The notes beneath the pieces are model-generated. The model worked only from the letters and a program-made list of their open reading frames with translations, did not search any database and was not told the origin of the DNA. Position numbers and translations under genes: made by a program. A stretch of 64,000 nucleotides of DNA from Sinotaia quadrata (lineage: Eukaryota > Mollusca > Gastropoda > Architaenioglossa > Viviparidae): the NCBI GenBank assembly GCA_028829895.1, contig CM054179.1:43382617-43446616 (forward strand). The letters run 5' to 3'. Within the stretch, counting starts at the first letter, position 1; each line of letters starts with the position of its first letter. Below are positions 35,301 to 55,269 of the stretch, in pieces.

Positions 35301-37711
35301 CTGTTTTTCCTGTTCAAGGCTAGTGCCACATTATTAACCTTTGAATTTTCTCTCATTCATAAAGGAATGTTTCAGTTTTAATCAACTTACGGTTCCTTCT
35401 TTCTGTTCATCCAGTGTCCTGAATTAGTTAACAAATTAGGTGTTGGCATGAAAAAGTGCTTTCTGCTGCAATTAGAAGTAAAATTCATTACTTACTAAAC
35501 ATATAGTGTATATTTAAAAAAGTATTTCACAACTTTAAAAAAAAATACTACACATGAACACTTTTTTGCATTCACAATCTACAGTTATGAACTTAGCACA
35601 TTGTAATATTCTCAATACTTGTATTCATGACAACATAAAATCCAATGACTTGTGCTTTGGGGCTCCTGTATCTTTGTGAATAAGATTGTATTCATGGCAC
35701 GAGGACATCTGAGTTTACCTTTTTCTTAGTTCAACATTTGCTGGAAAATTTTATTTCTGAAATGTGTTTCAATGTTTATGTTGCTTTACTATATTATTTT
35801 AATTTCAGGCATGCTTTAGATTTGAGCAAAATAGCAATACTTTCTAAAGCCAGAAAACCATTCTAGCAGATGAGATCACAGAGTCCAAGTCTACCAGTGG
35901 TCTTGACAACTTTTGATGCAGAATTAAAAGGGTAGATTTGCAAATTGGAGCATGTTAAAGGAGTAAACAATATATAACAAAAAATGTAACATATTTTCAA
36001 GAATACTTCTTTATATATCTAATTAGCTAATACAAAGGTAAATATAGAAATTCCTCTATCACAGAAATAAGTCAGACATTTTAAAAGAATTATTTGCTTT
36101 AGATAGATAATTAATGAAGACAAAAGCTAATTGGTTAAAAAAAAAAAAAGAGAAAAGATACTGAGCATGAAATGTTTTACTTTGAAATATGTGAAAATAA
36201 AATCCAACTGATGTGGCATAAAAGTAAAGTTTGTAGAATTATTGGTCTCTTAATGGCCACCCTAACAAGATTTGTTTAATTTTTTTCCTTCTTGTAGGTT
36301 GTGCACTTGTTACATTATGTTATTCCTGTCATGCAAAAGGATAATAATTAATTGTACAATTTATACACAAAACATTTTATTACGGCTCTACATTTGCTAT
36401 AATAACATTCGCGTCAGGAAACACTTTTTAATTATCATTTCTAAAACATTAAATGGACACTGATTACATTCATATACTATAATTACATTATTTTTATTGA
36501 CAATGATAATAATTTAAGCGCACTGTAAATATTGCTTAACACACAATGTGTATATACATGTATATATATATACACACACACACACACATATATATATGTA
36601 TGTATGCTGTCACTCTCAGCTTCATTTTACACTACAATCACTATTTTTAGTACATGTTACAGTTTGAAATCTTGTATTGTTGTAATTTTACTGATTTTAA
36701 CATCACTGAAATCTGTGTTTTTTTAATATTAGATGACTGTTTAGTCAAAAGAATTTTGTTTTTTATCAAGTCACTTTTACTTGAATTCATTTGACACAGT
36801 CTTGACTTGTTATAAACCTATCCCAGCATCACAGTATTGATACCGTTTTACAATTTTTTTTGTTAGAATGGTTGAGAGGTGTATTTTAGTTCAAAATTTC
36901 TAATCCTGCTAATTTTAATGTTTTCCCAAACCAGATAATTTCAAATGCTATTGTGCATTACCCATTGCATGTCTTAAATAGTCCATCTTTGGCACCACTG
37001 GGTATAGATGCAAATATGTTTTACAGAAATATATACGTGGACTTATGGATACATACAAAAACCAATCAGTACAGAGTTGTGTGCACATCTTAGTGCAAGA
37101 GCACTGGTAGTGATGTATTAGTCTTTACTACAAGATTTAATACTGGCAGTATATTTCATTTTTATGTTATGAAGTGAGATGTGACAATTTTTGTAAACAA
37201 TTGTAGGTTTAAAAACATTATAAAAGCTATACATATTACATATTAATAATAAATATCAACAATATTACTACATCAGTATTTGCACGCAGGACTAAAAGTA
37301 GCACTAATGAATGACAATAGGAAAGAAACCTCATTAATTAAGATTGATTAATTTCATCATCATGCAAGGCTGACCGTATAATGAAACTTAAAGCAAAGCA
37401 TATTTTAACTGTTGGTTGGAAGCATGTTTCATTGTACATTTACAACAGATTTACTGACCTTGAAGCTCATTACTAGTGTGAGTACGAGTTTATCTGAGAC
37501 ATGAGTGTGCATATTTTCTTTAAATAATTCTTTGAAATTTGGAGTACTGAAACAGTACATATTTGAATCACACACATCTTTTTTGTCTTGTCACTTTGAT
37601 TCAAATCCGAACCCAAAAGGGAAGACTTTTTCAATAAATCTTCTGCATTTCATTTTCTGCCATTGTAACAGTATTGTTGTAACTAAACAGTACGTATCAA
37701 AATGAAAATGA

Positions 37712-44840
<7,129 letters not shown>

Positions 44841-45059
44841 CTATTTCAAGAATTGCAGAATTAAAAGAAAAGTAAAAATAATATTTTCTTTGCTGACTAG
44901 ACGACAATGACGCTAATTATAGAATTGCATGATTGGGGGGGGGGGGATATTTTATGTTAATTAAACACTGATGATGGCAATGACGCTTATTTATTAAAAT
45001 TTGAAAATTAAAGTAAAAAAATAATATTTTGTATGTGTGAAGTTAACGCACCCTAGTTA

Positions 45060-46630
45060 AAGGTTATTATTATTATTAATAATAATATAATCATCCATAA
45101 CTAATTAGAAGTGATGATAATTTTAATTTATGTTATTAACAATTCTCCAGAAGACACCACTTATCTCTCTCAGTTGGCGGATATGCGGGCGCTGTAAACG
45201 TTTTCTCTCTTCCATAACAGTAAAGACAGACATTTACCATCATACAGTATTTCTGTAGGTGGAAAACTTCTCACTAAAGGAGAAGACAAATCCGTCTTTA
45301 ATCTATATTTAGTGAGCCCCATCCACTCTCTGTCTTTACAACATATGGTATTCAATATGTGTAAGAAGATCTGGAAATTTATTAAATCAACAATCAAATA
45401 TACATATAACAAATACAATGAAAAAGACTAATTGACTTCAATACTTCCATGAAACCACATTCAAACAATTTTAATACTTAAACAGTCTTATATCCTAAAA
45501 CACAAATTTAACAGATTAGTGTCAATACCAATCACATGATACTTCTTATCTGAGAAGAGATATGGAGTTATTAGAGATAAGCAATAATAGTTTCTCTGTA
45601 GCCATGTATAGGCAAAGCTACAATAGTATTTTCACGCTTTTCATAACAAAGTCACAAGTTTGTTGTTCCCGTTATGACTGTCAATTCCACTTGTTTCCTT
45701 TCTCATGTTTTTTTAGAACACTGAACATCCGTAATTCTCTCAAGGCCATCTGGTGCTCCAACTCATTATCTCCCTCAGGCAGCACAACAATTGTAGCAAT
45801 TTTCAATAACATCCTTTTACCAGAAATTGCTCTATGTAGTCAGCATACTTTGCCACCATACATCAATGGGGTGCAGTGTGCTCCTTACACTTATTTATAC
45901 CCTGTGGTAGATGCTTCTCGTATCTACCATGGTCAAGCAGTTTATAATCAGTAAATTATGAGAATCAAGTAAAACAAGGAAAGGCCGCTAATTCCCTGTA
46001 AAATATAATCAGGGAACAAATGCTTAAGTTTCTAGTTTATTCATCTTTAACCTCATTTTCTCTTTCATTCAAGTCTCAACTTACAGACTCCTGCAACAGT
46101 ATTTATTTATTAGCCCAATAAATGCACACAGCATAATAAATACAGAATATCAATTTTACAAGTGTATTCACTAGAAACAATGTTAAGTGTTTAGCATGCT
46201 ATATACGAGCATCTTAGTTGAAAACATTTGTAGAAATAATAGTCTACTCACTTAATACATCTCTACATAAAACACAAGTATAATATCAATAGCAAAATAT
46301 ATGAAACATTTCTAAGTCCATTTTCTCACCATCAGTCAGTTAACTCACTACTAAGCTAATGGCCACCTTTCATGACCAGACTCGTTGCCACTTCAAATTC
46401 AGAGTGATTAGACACTTGGTTTCTCTATAGCAGATAATTGTTTGGTCTGAGCCCATTGGCTGGTCTCATTCTCGTAATTATTAACCATTTGATAATAAAA
46501 ACTACTCATCCTGTTGGAACTGGTTTGGAATGCATCAGCAATTTCTAGCATATTCTTAACTCGAGAATGTCAGAGTTGGAGTAAATAACTCGAGTTGAGA
46601 ATATGCTAGAAATTGCTGATGCATTCCAAA
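45060..46630 (-). repeat. Interspersed repeat family, copy D, longest, with fold-back end
   Basis: This copy runs on the minus strand from about 46565 to 45060. It is the most complete and links blocks seen separately in the other copies. Its open frame at 45562-45954 is repeat sequence. At 46566-46630 it joins, head to head, a short plus-oriented piece of the same family, making a hairpin with 42-bp arms. Confidence 0.75.
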
Positions 46631-47030
46631 CACTTACACCTGAAAGTAAATTGTATTTACATCCAGTATTTGCACCAGAAAGTAAATTGTATTCACACCC
46701 AACATTTACACCAGAAAGTAAACTGTATTTGCATCCAGAATTTACACCAGAAAGTAAATTGTATTCACACCCAACATTTACACCAGAAAGTAAACTGTAT
46801 TTGCATCCAGAATTTACACCAGAAAGTAAATTGTATTCATATCCAACACTTACACCAAAAAATAAATTGTATTTACATACAACATTTACATAAGAAAGTA
46901 AACTGTCTTTACATCAAACACTTACACCAAAAAAGCAAACTGTCTTTACATCAAACACTTACACCAAAAAGTAAACTGTCTTTACATCATACACTTAGAT
47001 AAGAAAGTAAACTGTATTTACATCCAACAC
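46631..47030. repeat. 36-bp minisatellite, ~11 copies
   Basis: The unit tttacaccagaaagtaaatt plus gtattcacacccaaca alternates between two subtypes. Because 36 is a multiple of 3, frames stay open (TPESKLYSHP repeats) and mimic a protein. It begins directly at the fold-back hairpin. Confidence 0.9.
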
Positions 47031-47234
47031 ACATCTGTATAAAAATTCGCATATTACGTCAAAAATGTATGTAAAGTATTAAGATAACATCCAACAAAAA
47101 TATGTTAATGCCACGTTCCTATACTTACCCTATGTGAAAATCTTACAGTTATAGCACTCAAAATGCTATAGCACCTAATATTTACAATATATAAAACGTT
47201 ATGGCAGAATGTATCAAAGTATGAAGCAAAGTAT

Positions 47235-47325
47235 CAGCATCCAACACCCAACACCAACACCCAACACTGACAAAAACGAACACCCAACACTGACAAAAAA
47301 GAACACCCAACACTGACAAAAAAAA
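47235..47325. repeat. ~26-bp repeat, 3-4 copies
   Basis: Units of aacacccaacactgacaaaa plus a short A-rich spacer. Confidence 0.85.
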
Positions 47326-48166
47326 TAGCACCTAAACACTGACAGCACATAAAAAATCGTAAGGTTATATGCATAATTCTTTGTTTTGCTAATGTGTGGA
47401 TATTTATATTGAGATGATGTGCTAACAATGCAAAGTAGTTTGCACACGACACTTAATACTCATTGTGCCTATGCACAAAGAGCGAACAACCCAAAAGACT
47501 ATATTAACATGAAATGCACAATGATCAGTAATATAGTTCATTCATTTGAGAACATATTCACATAAAACACTTATTAAACAATTTAGTAAAATTAGACCGT
47601 TTAGAGTATTGATAATAAAAGTACACAGCGAGTATGCGATAATTGTCATAAATGTGCACTCTCTGAATGACGTCTGCTATATCTGCTACATTCACACTCT
47701 ACACTCGTGACGACTGTGCTTTTTAACCCTGACATTTCGAGGAACGGTAGAGAACACAATTCCGTGACTTGAATGATCATATTCTATTGAAAGAATATGA
47801 CGTAAACTTTCATTTCACGTTCACTTTAATTATAAAATCATTTAATTTTTAAAAACATATTTACACACACACACATGAGCGTGCGGGCACAGATCTAAAC
47901 ACACATATAGCTCAACACACAAGCAACATACCAGATCACTTCATCTACAGATCCAGCGCCGTGTGAATTAATTAATTGAAATGTCTCATGGGGAGAAAAA
48001 GAAAACAATTATATGTCAATCAAAATTTGAAAAGGTTACAGTGATTTCAGTTATTTCTGTATTTCTCTGATGTTCTGTGCATTTCTGCCATCAGTCATTG
48101 ATTCTAACAACGTCATAATGGTGTTTAAACGAAAAATAACCACGTCTCGTCAAGTGTGTATGTTAA

Positions 48167-48169
<3 letters not shown>

Positions 48170-48211
<42 letters not shown>

Positions 48212-48279
48212 CCATGTGCCTGTATATATGTATTCAGCATATTAAAATGAGGACAGAAAATAAATAGGAAGACTCGTGT

Positions 48280-48345
<66 letters not shown>

Positions 48346-48420
48346 CCATGTGCCTGTATTGTATGTGAATATGTATTCAGCATATTAAAATGAGGACAGA
48401 AAATAAATAGGAAGACTCAA
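48170..48420. repeat. Duplicated (TG)n plus unique block
   Basis: (TG)n at 48170-48206 is followed by a ~70-bp block (tttgcccatgtgcctgtat to aataggaagactc). A second (TG)n at 48276-48341 is followed by a second copy of the same block at 48341-48420. The second copy has an 8-10-bp insertion. Confidence 0.9.
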
Positions 48421-49178
48421 GTATGTGTTTGTGTGTGTGTGTTTGTGTGCGCGCGCGCGCGCATGTCTGTTGCACGAGAGAAAGTGTCTACAGGCATCAT
48501 TGTATATATAGATGAGGGTGGGTGCGGAAGAATTCTGACATGATTGAATAAACCGTTTGCTAAACCAATTTTGTCTGTCCTCATTCTGACCTCACTTTGC
48601 ACTGCTTGAGGACAGACTTTTATTTGTGTCTTCATTCTGACCTGACTCAGCACTGCTTGATGACGGAATGTTATTTGTGTCTTCATTGTCTGCTCATTTA
48701 AACTTTTTTTTTTTAAAACGCGGTTTTGCTTTAAAAAACATAATTATCACGAACATGTTACAAGAATACTTGTTTTTGTATTGAAGATTTATATAACGTG
48801 GTAAATCAATGCAAGTGGGAGCAGGAGAGACAAGAAAATAATTAAAAGTTAAAGTACGAAAAGGTCAGAGGAAGAATGGATACATTTTACGTCCTGTAGT
48901 AGGAAACCTCTTGAGTTGCATTACGTATATATTGAATTGCAGTCCCTTATAAACACCATTGATTTCATACACTGTATTGTAGTTCTTGATTGAAGTCCAC
49001 ACTTGTCCATTTTGTATATTGTAATTTACTTTTAACAATAATTTCCGTTTGAAACGAAATAAAGTACTTATCAATTCTGTTCTATGCCTGCAAACTAGGT
49101 CACACAAATTTACTGATTGGGTCACATTTCAATCTAATGAGGCCTCATTAGGATTTGGATAAATAAATACAATACTGG

Positions 49179-49179
<1 letters not shown>

Positions 49180-49249
<70 letters not shown>
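49180..49249. repeat. (TG)n microsatellite
   Basis: About 35 uninterrupted TG units followed by TG/CG variants. Confidence 0.95.
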
Positions 49250-49253
<4 letters not shown>

Positions 49254-49529
49254 CGTGCTTGCGTGCTCGTGTTTGTGTGTGGCTGTGTGTGTTTGTATGG
49301 AGGAGGATCCAGTTGACCTTGTTGCTTTTTTACTCTGGTTATGCCACTGAAAGCCAAGAAGACAAACTGTAGAGAATGGTTCAATGAATGGAAGAATACC
49401 ACTCGAGAGGAGGGGGGATGTAACTCTGTTGACGTGTAGAAACATTCCACAGAAACAAAATGTGCCTGTAACTGACACTGGTATTTGTAAACATAATATT
49501 CATGCAGATCTAGCAATCTGAAATACTAA

Positions 49530-49765
49530 TAGTCTAACAGGAATGCAACACCAGTCTGAAATAGTAAGTCTAATAAAAATATAACACCAGTCTGAAATAG
49601 TAAGTCTAATAAAAATATAACACCAGTCTGAAATAGTAAGAGTCTGAGGAATGTAACACCAGTCTGAAATAGTAAGAGTCTAAGAGGAATGTAACACCAG
49701 CATGAAAGAAGGAACGGCACGAGTGTAATAGGAATATAACTAGTCTGCAACAAGGAACAGGAATA
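49530..49765. repeat. ~36-bp minisatellite, ~6 copies
   Basis: Units of aacaccagtctgaaatagta plus agtctaataaaaatat. Looser copies continue to about 49920. Confidence 0.85.
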
Positions 49766-49939
49766 TTTAAACTAGGATCTAACTCCAGTCTGAAACAAAG
49801 AATTTCAAGAGTCTAACTGGGACCTAGTAAAATCAGTCTTGAAACAACAAATTGAAAAGTTACAGGAATGCAATACCAAACTGCCAGTCTGAGATCTAGC
49901 ACCAACCTGAAACAGTGTTGTTGTGTTATAGTTTGCTAG

Positions 49940-50285
49940 TGTTTCAAATGGTATAGTGAGTGTGTATGTATAAATATGCTATATATATGCTAGCGCGAGT
50001 GTATGTATAAATATATATATGCTAGCGTGAGTGTGTATAAATATGCATAAATATGTATATGCTAGCGTGAGTGTGTATGTATGTGTTAGATGAGAGAGAA
50101 AAATATTATATACATCAAGAAATATTTGTTTAAATAATAGTCGTATTACAAATGTAAGGGATTGTCATTTTCAGAATTATTAGATACGCATATCTGAATT
50201 ATTTTATTTATGAGCGTTTTCATGTATGATGTATGTGTGTTGTGTGTAAACATGTATGATGTATGTGTGTTGTGTGTAAACATGT
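49940..50285. repeat. TA/TG-rich short repeats
   Basis: Three ~45-bp units with gctagcgtgagtgtg and ataaatat lie at 49950-50080. A 30-bp unit (catgtatgatgtatgtgtgt plus tgtgtgtaaa) occurs 2.5 times at 50220-50285. Confidence 0.75.
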
Positions 50286-51570
50286 ATGTATCTATACGTA
50301 ACGTGAATTTTGTAGTCATTAACTGTTATAGAGCTACTTCGTTTTCCCACAAACATTATAGGAAACTGTCTTCCACAACTATTACCCCGACTAAACAAAA
50401 TTTCAACTGAGTGTAACACAAACATGACGTAACGTTAAGACGTCATAGATGCGGTTTCTATTGTTGTGCGTTTCCTTTATAATAAACAAGGAATTTATTC
50501 CGACAAGTTTGTCTTCACACACAAACACAGAGAAACACAAACTTTACTTTGTATATCATGCATTTAATCCAATATTTTTTTTTTTACGCACATACACACA
50601 CAACGTTTGTCTTTCTACAAACACACACACACACATACGTACTCAAATTTATTTCGATACTTCATCACTGAACATTAAGTGTTATTCCTCCGAAACTAAA
50701 CAAATTGCATTACCCAGAATGCGTCAGTGTGAGTAGGAATTCATGAGTTTCACTATTTTTAGTCAGCCTTCATTCGTCAAATATTTGTTTTGCCTTGTCT
50801 GATTTTTTCCTAACGTTTGATTCTGATAACTCCCTCCCCTTTCACACCTCTGAAAAATCAAAATCTGAAACAATGAAGAAGTGATTAAAGAATCTTGTAC
50901 GTGTACATAACTGGACTCGTAATAAGTGTGGCGTGTGTGTGCGTGCGTGCATGTATGTGTGCGTGCATGTAGGTGTTTATGTGTGCGTGTGTGCGCGTGT
51001 GTGTGTGTGTGTGTGCATGAATGCGTGAGTGAGTGTTTGGCTTTATAATAAATAAACAAAGGGAAAAAACTCGAGGTAACTGAGATTAGTTCTGAGACGA
51101 ATCAAGTATCTCAATGTCAGGAACCATTCTTTGTACCCAACAGCCTGTGATGAATCGATTTCGGGAACAAGCACTGGTTCTTGATTACTGCACACATCGA
51201 TCGGTTGGTATTGTGGACATTTTTGCTGATGATTTTAAAATATTTATTTATTTGTTATTAAGCTTCATGTCGGCACTGGGTTACAGGAATGAAAGCATTC
51301 ATTTGGCGTCGACAAGAAACTTCAATTCATATTTCAACAAAATTAATTTCCAATTAATTTGCTTAAAGATTTATGTGCGTGCGTACATGCGTACGTGCAT
51401 TACAGTAAAATGCAACGCACAGAATCTTTTCTCTTTTTTTAACGCCTGCTAGTTTAGTTACAGGCCTAAGTTTCTGTCTGATTTTGCACTTGTACGCACG
51501 ACTGCTAGAAGCTTGCGCTCTTCATCAGACGCGCAAATTCTCAACAATCCGAGAGCAAAATATATCTCAT

Positions 51571-51688
<118 letters not shown>

Positions 51689-51699
51689 GTCTTATTAAA

Positions 51700-52130
51700 A
51701 ACACAAATATTTCATAGCAATAGCAAAATGTATGAAATATTTTTAAGTCCATTCTCTCTCAACAAGTCAGTTAACTCACCATCAAGCTAATGTCTGCCTT
51801 TCAAGACCGGACTTCTTTGTCACTTTAAATTCAAGTGATCAGACAATAGATTTCTCTACAGCAAATAAACCTTTATATCCCAGCCCATTAGCTGGTCTCA
51901 TTCTCGTAAATCATAATCATTGGATAATAAAAACTACTCACCCAGTTGAACTAGTTTGCATTACATCAGAAGTTTCTACCACATTCTCAATTTGAGTTAT
52001 TTACTTCCAACTCTGACACTTTCACAAATACCATCATAAAGAGTACCCAAGGTCGGGTAACTCTGACAATTTAACAATTTATATGACAATTAAATTTTAA
52101 AATAGGGATAGGCAAATTTACTCCCCCACA
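51700..52130 (-). repeat. Interspersed repeat family, copy E, 5' portion
   Basis: On the minus strand it starts tgtgggggagtaaatttgcc at 52130, the cleanest 5' terminus seen. It continues through gttacccgacc and gtgtcagagttgg to ccagctaatgggctggg and gagagagaatggactt. It is cut off near the compound microsatellite at 51572-51682. Confidence 0.75.
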
Positions 52131-52234
52131 CCATCCTATGCAAAGTAAAGAGTACGTATAAATCCAATATGAAAGATATACCATCCTTTTGCATAACTGT
52201 AACATGAGAAAACAGAACTTTGCTTATTTATTTT

Positions 52235-52815
52235 TTAAATGATAGTTTCACACTACTACTGAACACTTTTGAAGACAACTTCACACTACTACTCAACACG
52301 ATCTAATAACTTCACACTACTACTGAATACTTCTAATGACAACTTCACACTAATACTGAACACTAACGACAACTTCACACTACTACTGAATTCTTCTAGT
52401 GACAACTTCACACTCTAATGAATACTTCTAATTACAACTTCACACTGCTCCTGAATATCTCTGACAACTTCACCCTACTACTGAATACCTCTAATGACAA
52501 CTGAATACCTCTAATGACAACTTCACACTACTACTGAATACCTCTAATGACCACTGAATACCTCTAATGACAACTTCACACTACTACTGAATACCTCTAA
52601 TGACAACTTCACACTACTACTGAATACCTCTAATGACAACTTCACACTACTACTGAATACTTCTAATGACAACTTCACACTACTACTGAATACCTCTAAT
52701 GACAACTTCACACTACTACTCAACACATCTAATAACTTCACACTACTACTGAATACCTCTAATGACAACTTCACACTACTACTGAATATTTCTAATGACA
52801 GCTTCATACTACCAC
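52235..52815. repeat. 33-bp minisatellite, ~16 copies
   Basis: The unit is aatacctctaatgacaactt plus cacactactactg. The 33-bp period keeps minus-strand frames open (SLEVFSSSVKL repeats). Confidence 0.9.
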
Positions 52816-52897
52816 GAGATACTTCAAAGGCACTTACTAAATCAGAATTTTAATTAGTACCTGCAAGAAAATCTCGTACGTGTTTAGATTAGCATTA

Positions 52898-53369
52898 GCG
52901 AAATGAACTTGTCGCACTCACGTGTTTAATTGTACATAAAGAAATGAACTTGTCGCACTCACGTGTTTAATAGTAACATAAAGAAATGAACTTGTCGCAC
53001 TCACGTGTTTAATTGCAACATAAAGAAATGAACTTGTCGCACTCACGTGTTTAATTATAACATAAAGAAATGAACTTGTCGCACTCACGTGTTTAATTGT
53101 AACATAAAGAAATGAACTTGTCGCACTCACGTGTTTAATTGTAACATAAAGAAATGAACTTGTCGCACTCACGTGTTTAATTGTAACATAAAGAAATGAA
53201 CTTGTCGCACTCACGTGTTTAATTGTAACATAAAGAAATGAACTTGTCGCACTCACGTGTTTAATTGTAACATAAAGAAATGAACTTGTCGCACTCACGT
53301 GTTTAATTGTAACATAAAGAAATGAACTTGTCGCTCTCACGTGTTTAATTGTAACATAAAGAAATGAAC
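52898..53369. repeat. 42-bp minisatellite, 11 copies, one CACGTG per unit
   Basis: The unit is gaaatgaacttgtcgcactc plus acgtgtttaattgtaacataaa. CACGTG recurs 11 times from 52919 to 53338 at a 42-bp spacing (one 41-bp step). Units are nearly identical, so the array is young or homogenised. Confidence 0.95.
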
Positions 53370-53618
53370 GTTTCTTACAAATAATATTTTACTGTAATGT
53401 CACAGAAAGCAACAACCTTTGCTTGAAAATGTCTCATCGTAACTTAAAGTCACAGATTGCAGTAAAACCATTCGAAGAAAACACAATACTTTTAATCTTT
53501 CACACTGTGAATCAAAAGTCTTTCATATTTAATGGATTTTGAAAATAGTAGCTAATTCTATTTAATGAGGTGTCACTCACGGACCAGACATCCAACAATC
53601 CGGCAATAAATACTCTGA

Positions 53619-53620
<2 letters not shown>

Positions 53621-53671
<51 letters not shown>
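53621..53671. repeat. (TA)n microsatellite
   Basis: About 25 uninterrupted TA units. Confidence 0.95.
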
Positions 53672-53673
<2 letters not shown>

Positions 53674-54857
53674 CCTTGTAGAACGAACCTCTGATCATTT
53701 ATACTTTTCATTCAGAGATGAGAAACAATGACAAGATAATGTCAAGAACAAAACTATTTTTAAGAGTGCTTTTATAAGGGTTTACTTTTGTAATTTGTAC
53801 TCGGACAGAAAAATGTTTATGATTTGTATTTGATAGATCTGAAATGAACAATTATATGAAAATAGAACATACGTAAGAAAATAGTCCGTTTGAAATAAGT
53901 TCAGTCTTGTTCTGTCACAGTGAAATATAAAATGATTGAATAAGTGAGGTTGGTAGTGAAGCTACAGAGACATAAAAGAGAACGGAAGTGACGTATAAAG
54001 ATGGAGGGAGATAACAATACGTGGGTCTGACGTTTCCTTCAAAAATCGATATTCAGGTCACGAACAGCTTGAATCAGACTCTTAGACCCCTGACAGGAGA
54101 TTGCAGATCAAGAAATGTATATAACACCCCAGACAACATCACAGATACATGTCTTAATATACGCACTTATCATTTAGCCACGATAAAACTGATCACCTCT
54201 ATTTTGTCTAGAACAATAATGTAATTAGATTAAATGAGTAAATAAATAGTGTATAACTGTCTGCAACTTAATTCATTGTAAACTCGAAGTCGCACGGAAT
54301 AATGTTTAGAAAAAACAGACGCACAAAAAAGAGAGAAAAATTACTTAGAGGAAGACACCAGTCTAATTTTATTCTCTGAATATCTGCAACTGATTCCATC
54401 CTTGCCGCATGCTTAATTCCTCTAAGATGCATTCTGCTGCTGCTGCTGATTCGTTTTCTTTCATGCGCTTTCAGGAGGATTTAAAGAAAACAAATCAAGC
54501 GATAACATTGATGCTAGTGATGTTGACAGATCCTATCAATGTAGCTCTAGCTGTCAAGAAAGCTCGGTCAGTTTGCCTGTTCTAATCTGTAGGCAAATAC
54601 GGCCATTCAGATTTAGGTGCAGTGAGATTCACAGTCACACATACTTTAGTCACGTTTACTGTTCTACTCAACAGATGGACATATTACTTGTGACATTTTG
54701 CTGGGAGATGGGCAAGATGTTAATTCTCCACCACCCGGGGCCACCCGTAACCTTAGGCTAATCACCAAAACACACTTTCTGTGAAGATTATTTTGAATGT
54801 TCCTTCTGGTGATGCCAAAATGCTGGTTTTGCATTATGACCTTACGGTTTTCATTCT

Positions 54858-55265
54858 TTTTCATCGGATTATTATTATTATTATTATTTTGATAATGATG
54901 ACTATTTTCACGATTTGAATTAAGTGTCGGTTGTGAACCAAGGTCTCGGAATCTTTTCAAAGTACCTCTTTCAATCATCTGTATGTTGAGTTTTGTTGAT
55001 GTTTGATCAGCTTATCACACATACTGAGGAACTCTGCTTTTAGTAATGGGGCAAGTCTGTATTTCCAGGTAGTTTATTCAGATAGCCTCGCATTTCAAAT
55101 CTTTTGTTCCCCAAGGAAATCTTTCGTTCTCCTATTCACTTAAGTATCGTTTCTGCTTTTACACACCACAGTCTCTAGATTTCTAATCTGAGATTCTGGT
55201 ACTTTTTTTATATTTTCCATTTCTTTTGTTTTTATGTTTTGATCACTTGGAACAGCGACATCTAG
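54858..55265 (-). mobile_element. LINE 3'-end fragment, copy 1
   Basis: On the minus strand this segment parallels the one at 57594-58010 from the shared start (ctgttccaagtgat) through cagattagaaat to a shared end (gattccgagaccttgg, then acaaccgaca) and an AAT repeat tail at 54866-54890. Translation gives scattered matches to the C-terminus of non-LTR reverse transcriptases but is broken by stops. It is a dead 3' fragment. Confidence 0.65.
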
Positions 55266-55269
55266 AGAA

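Larger units (their letters stand above)
32840..37711. other. Intergenic region between converging RNF113A and the MFSD6-like gene
   Basis: About 4.9 kb with no supported exon. It contains the RNF113A 3' UTR, probably a long 3' UTR of the MFSD6-like gene on the minus strand, C-rich short runs near 34070-34130, and the ~65-bp tandem array at 34925-35300. A short TA/CA microsatellite lies near 36553-36605. Open frames here are short and unrelated to known proteins. Confidence 0.5.

Noticed and set aside
46603..47002. Overlapping plus-strand frames with TPESKLY repeats
   Set aside because: Explained by the 36-bp minisatellite. The upstream part is the repeat-family hairpin arm.
52918..53340. 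A 140-aa minus-strand open frame of SATSSFLYVTIKHV repeats
   Set aside because: It is the 42-bp minisatellite; a period divisible by 3 keeps frames open. There is no non-repeat coding flank.
52235..53369. CRISPR-like array of direct repeats
   Set aside because: Units abut with no unique spacers and the DNA is clearly eukaryotic nuclear. It is a minisatellite.
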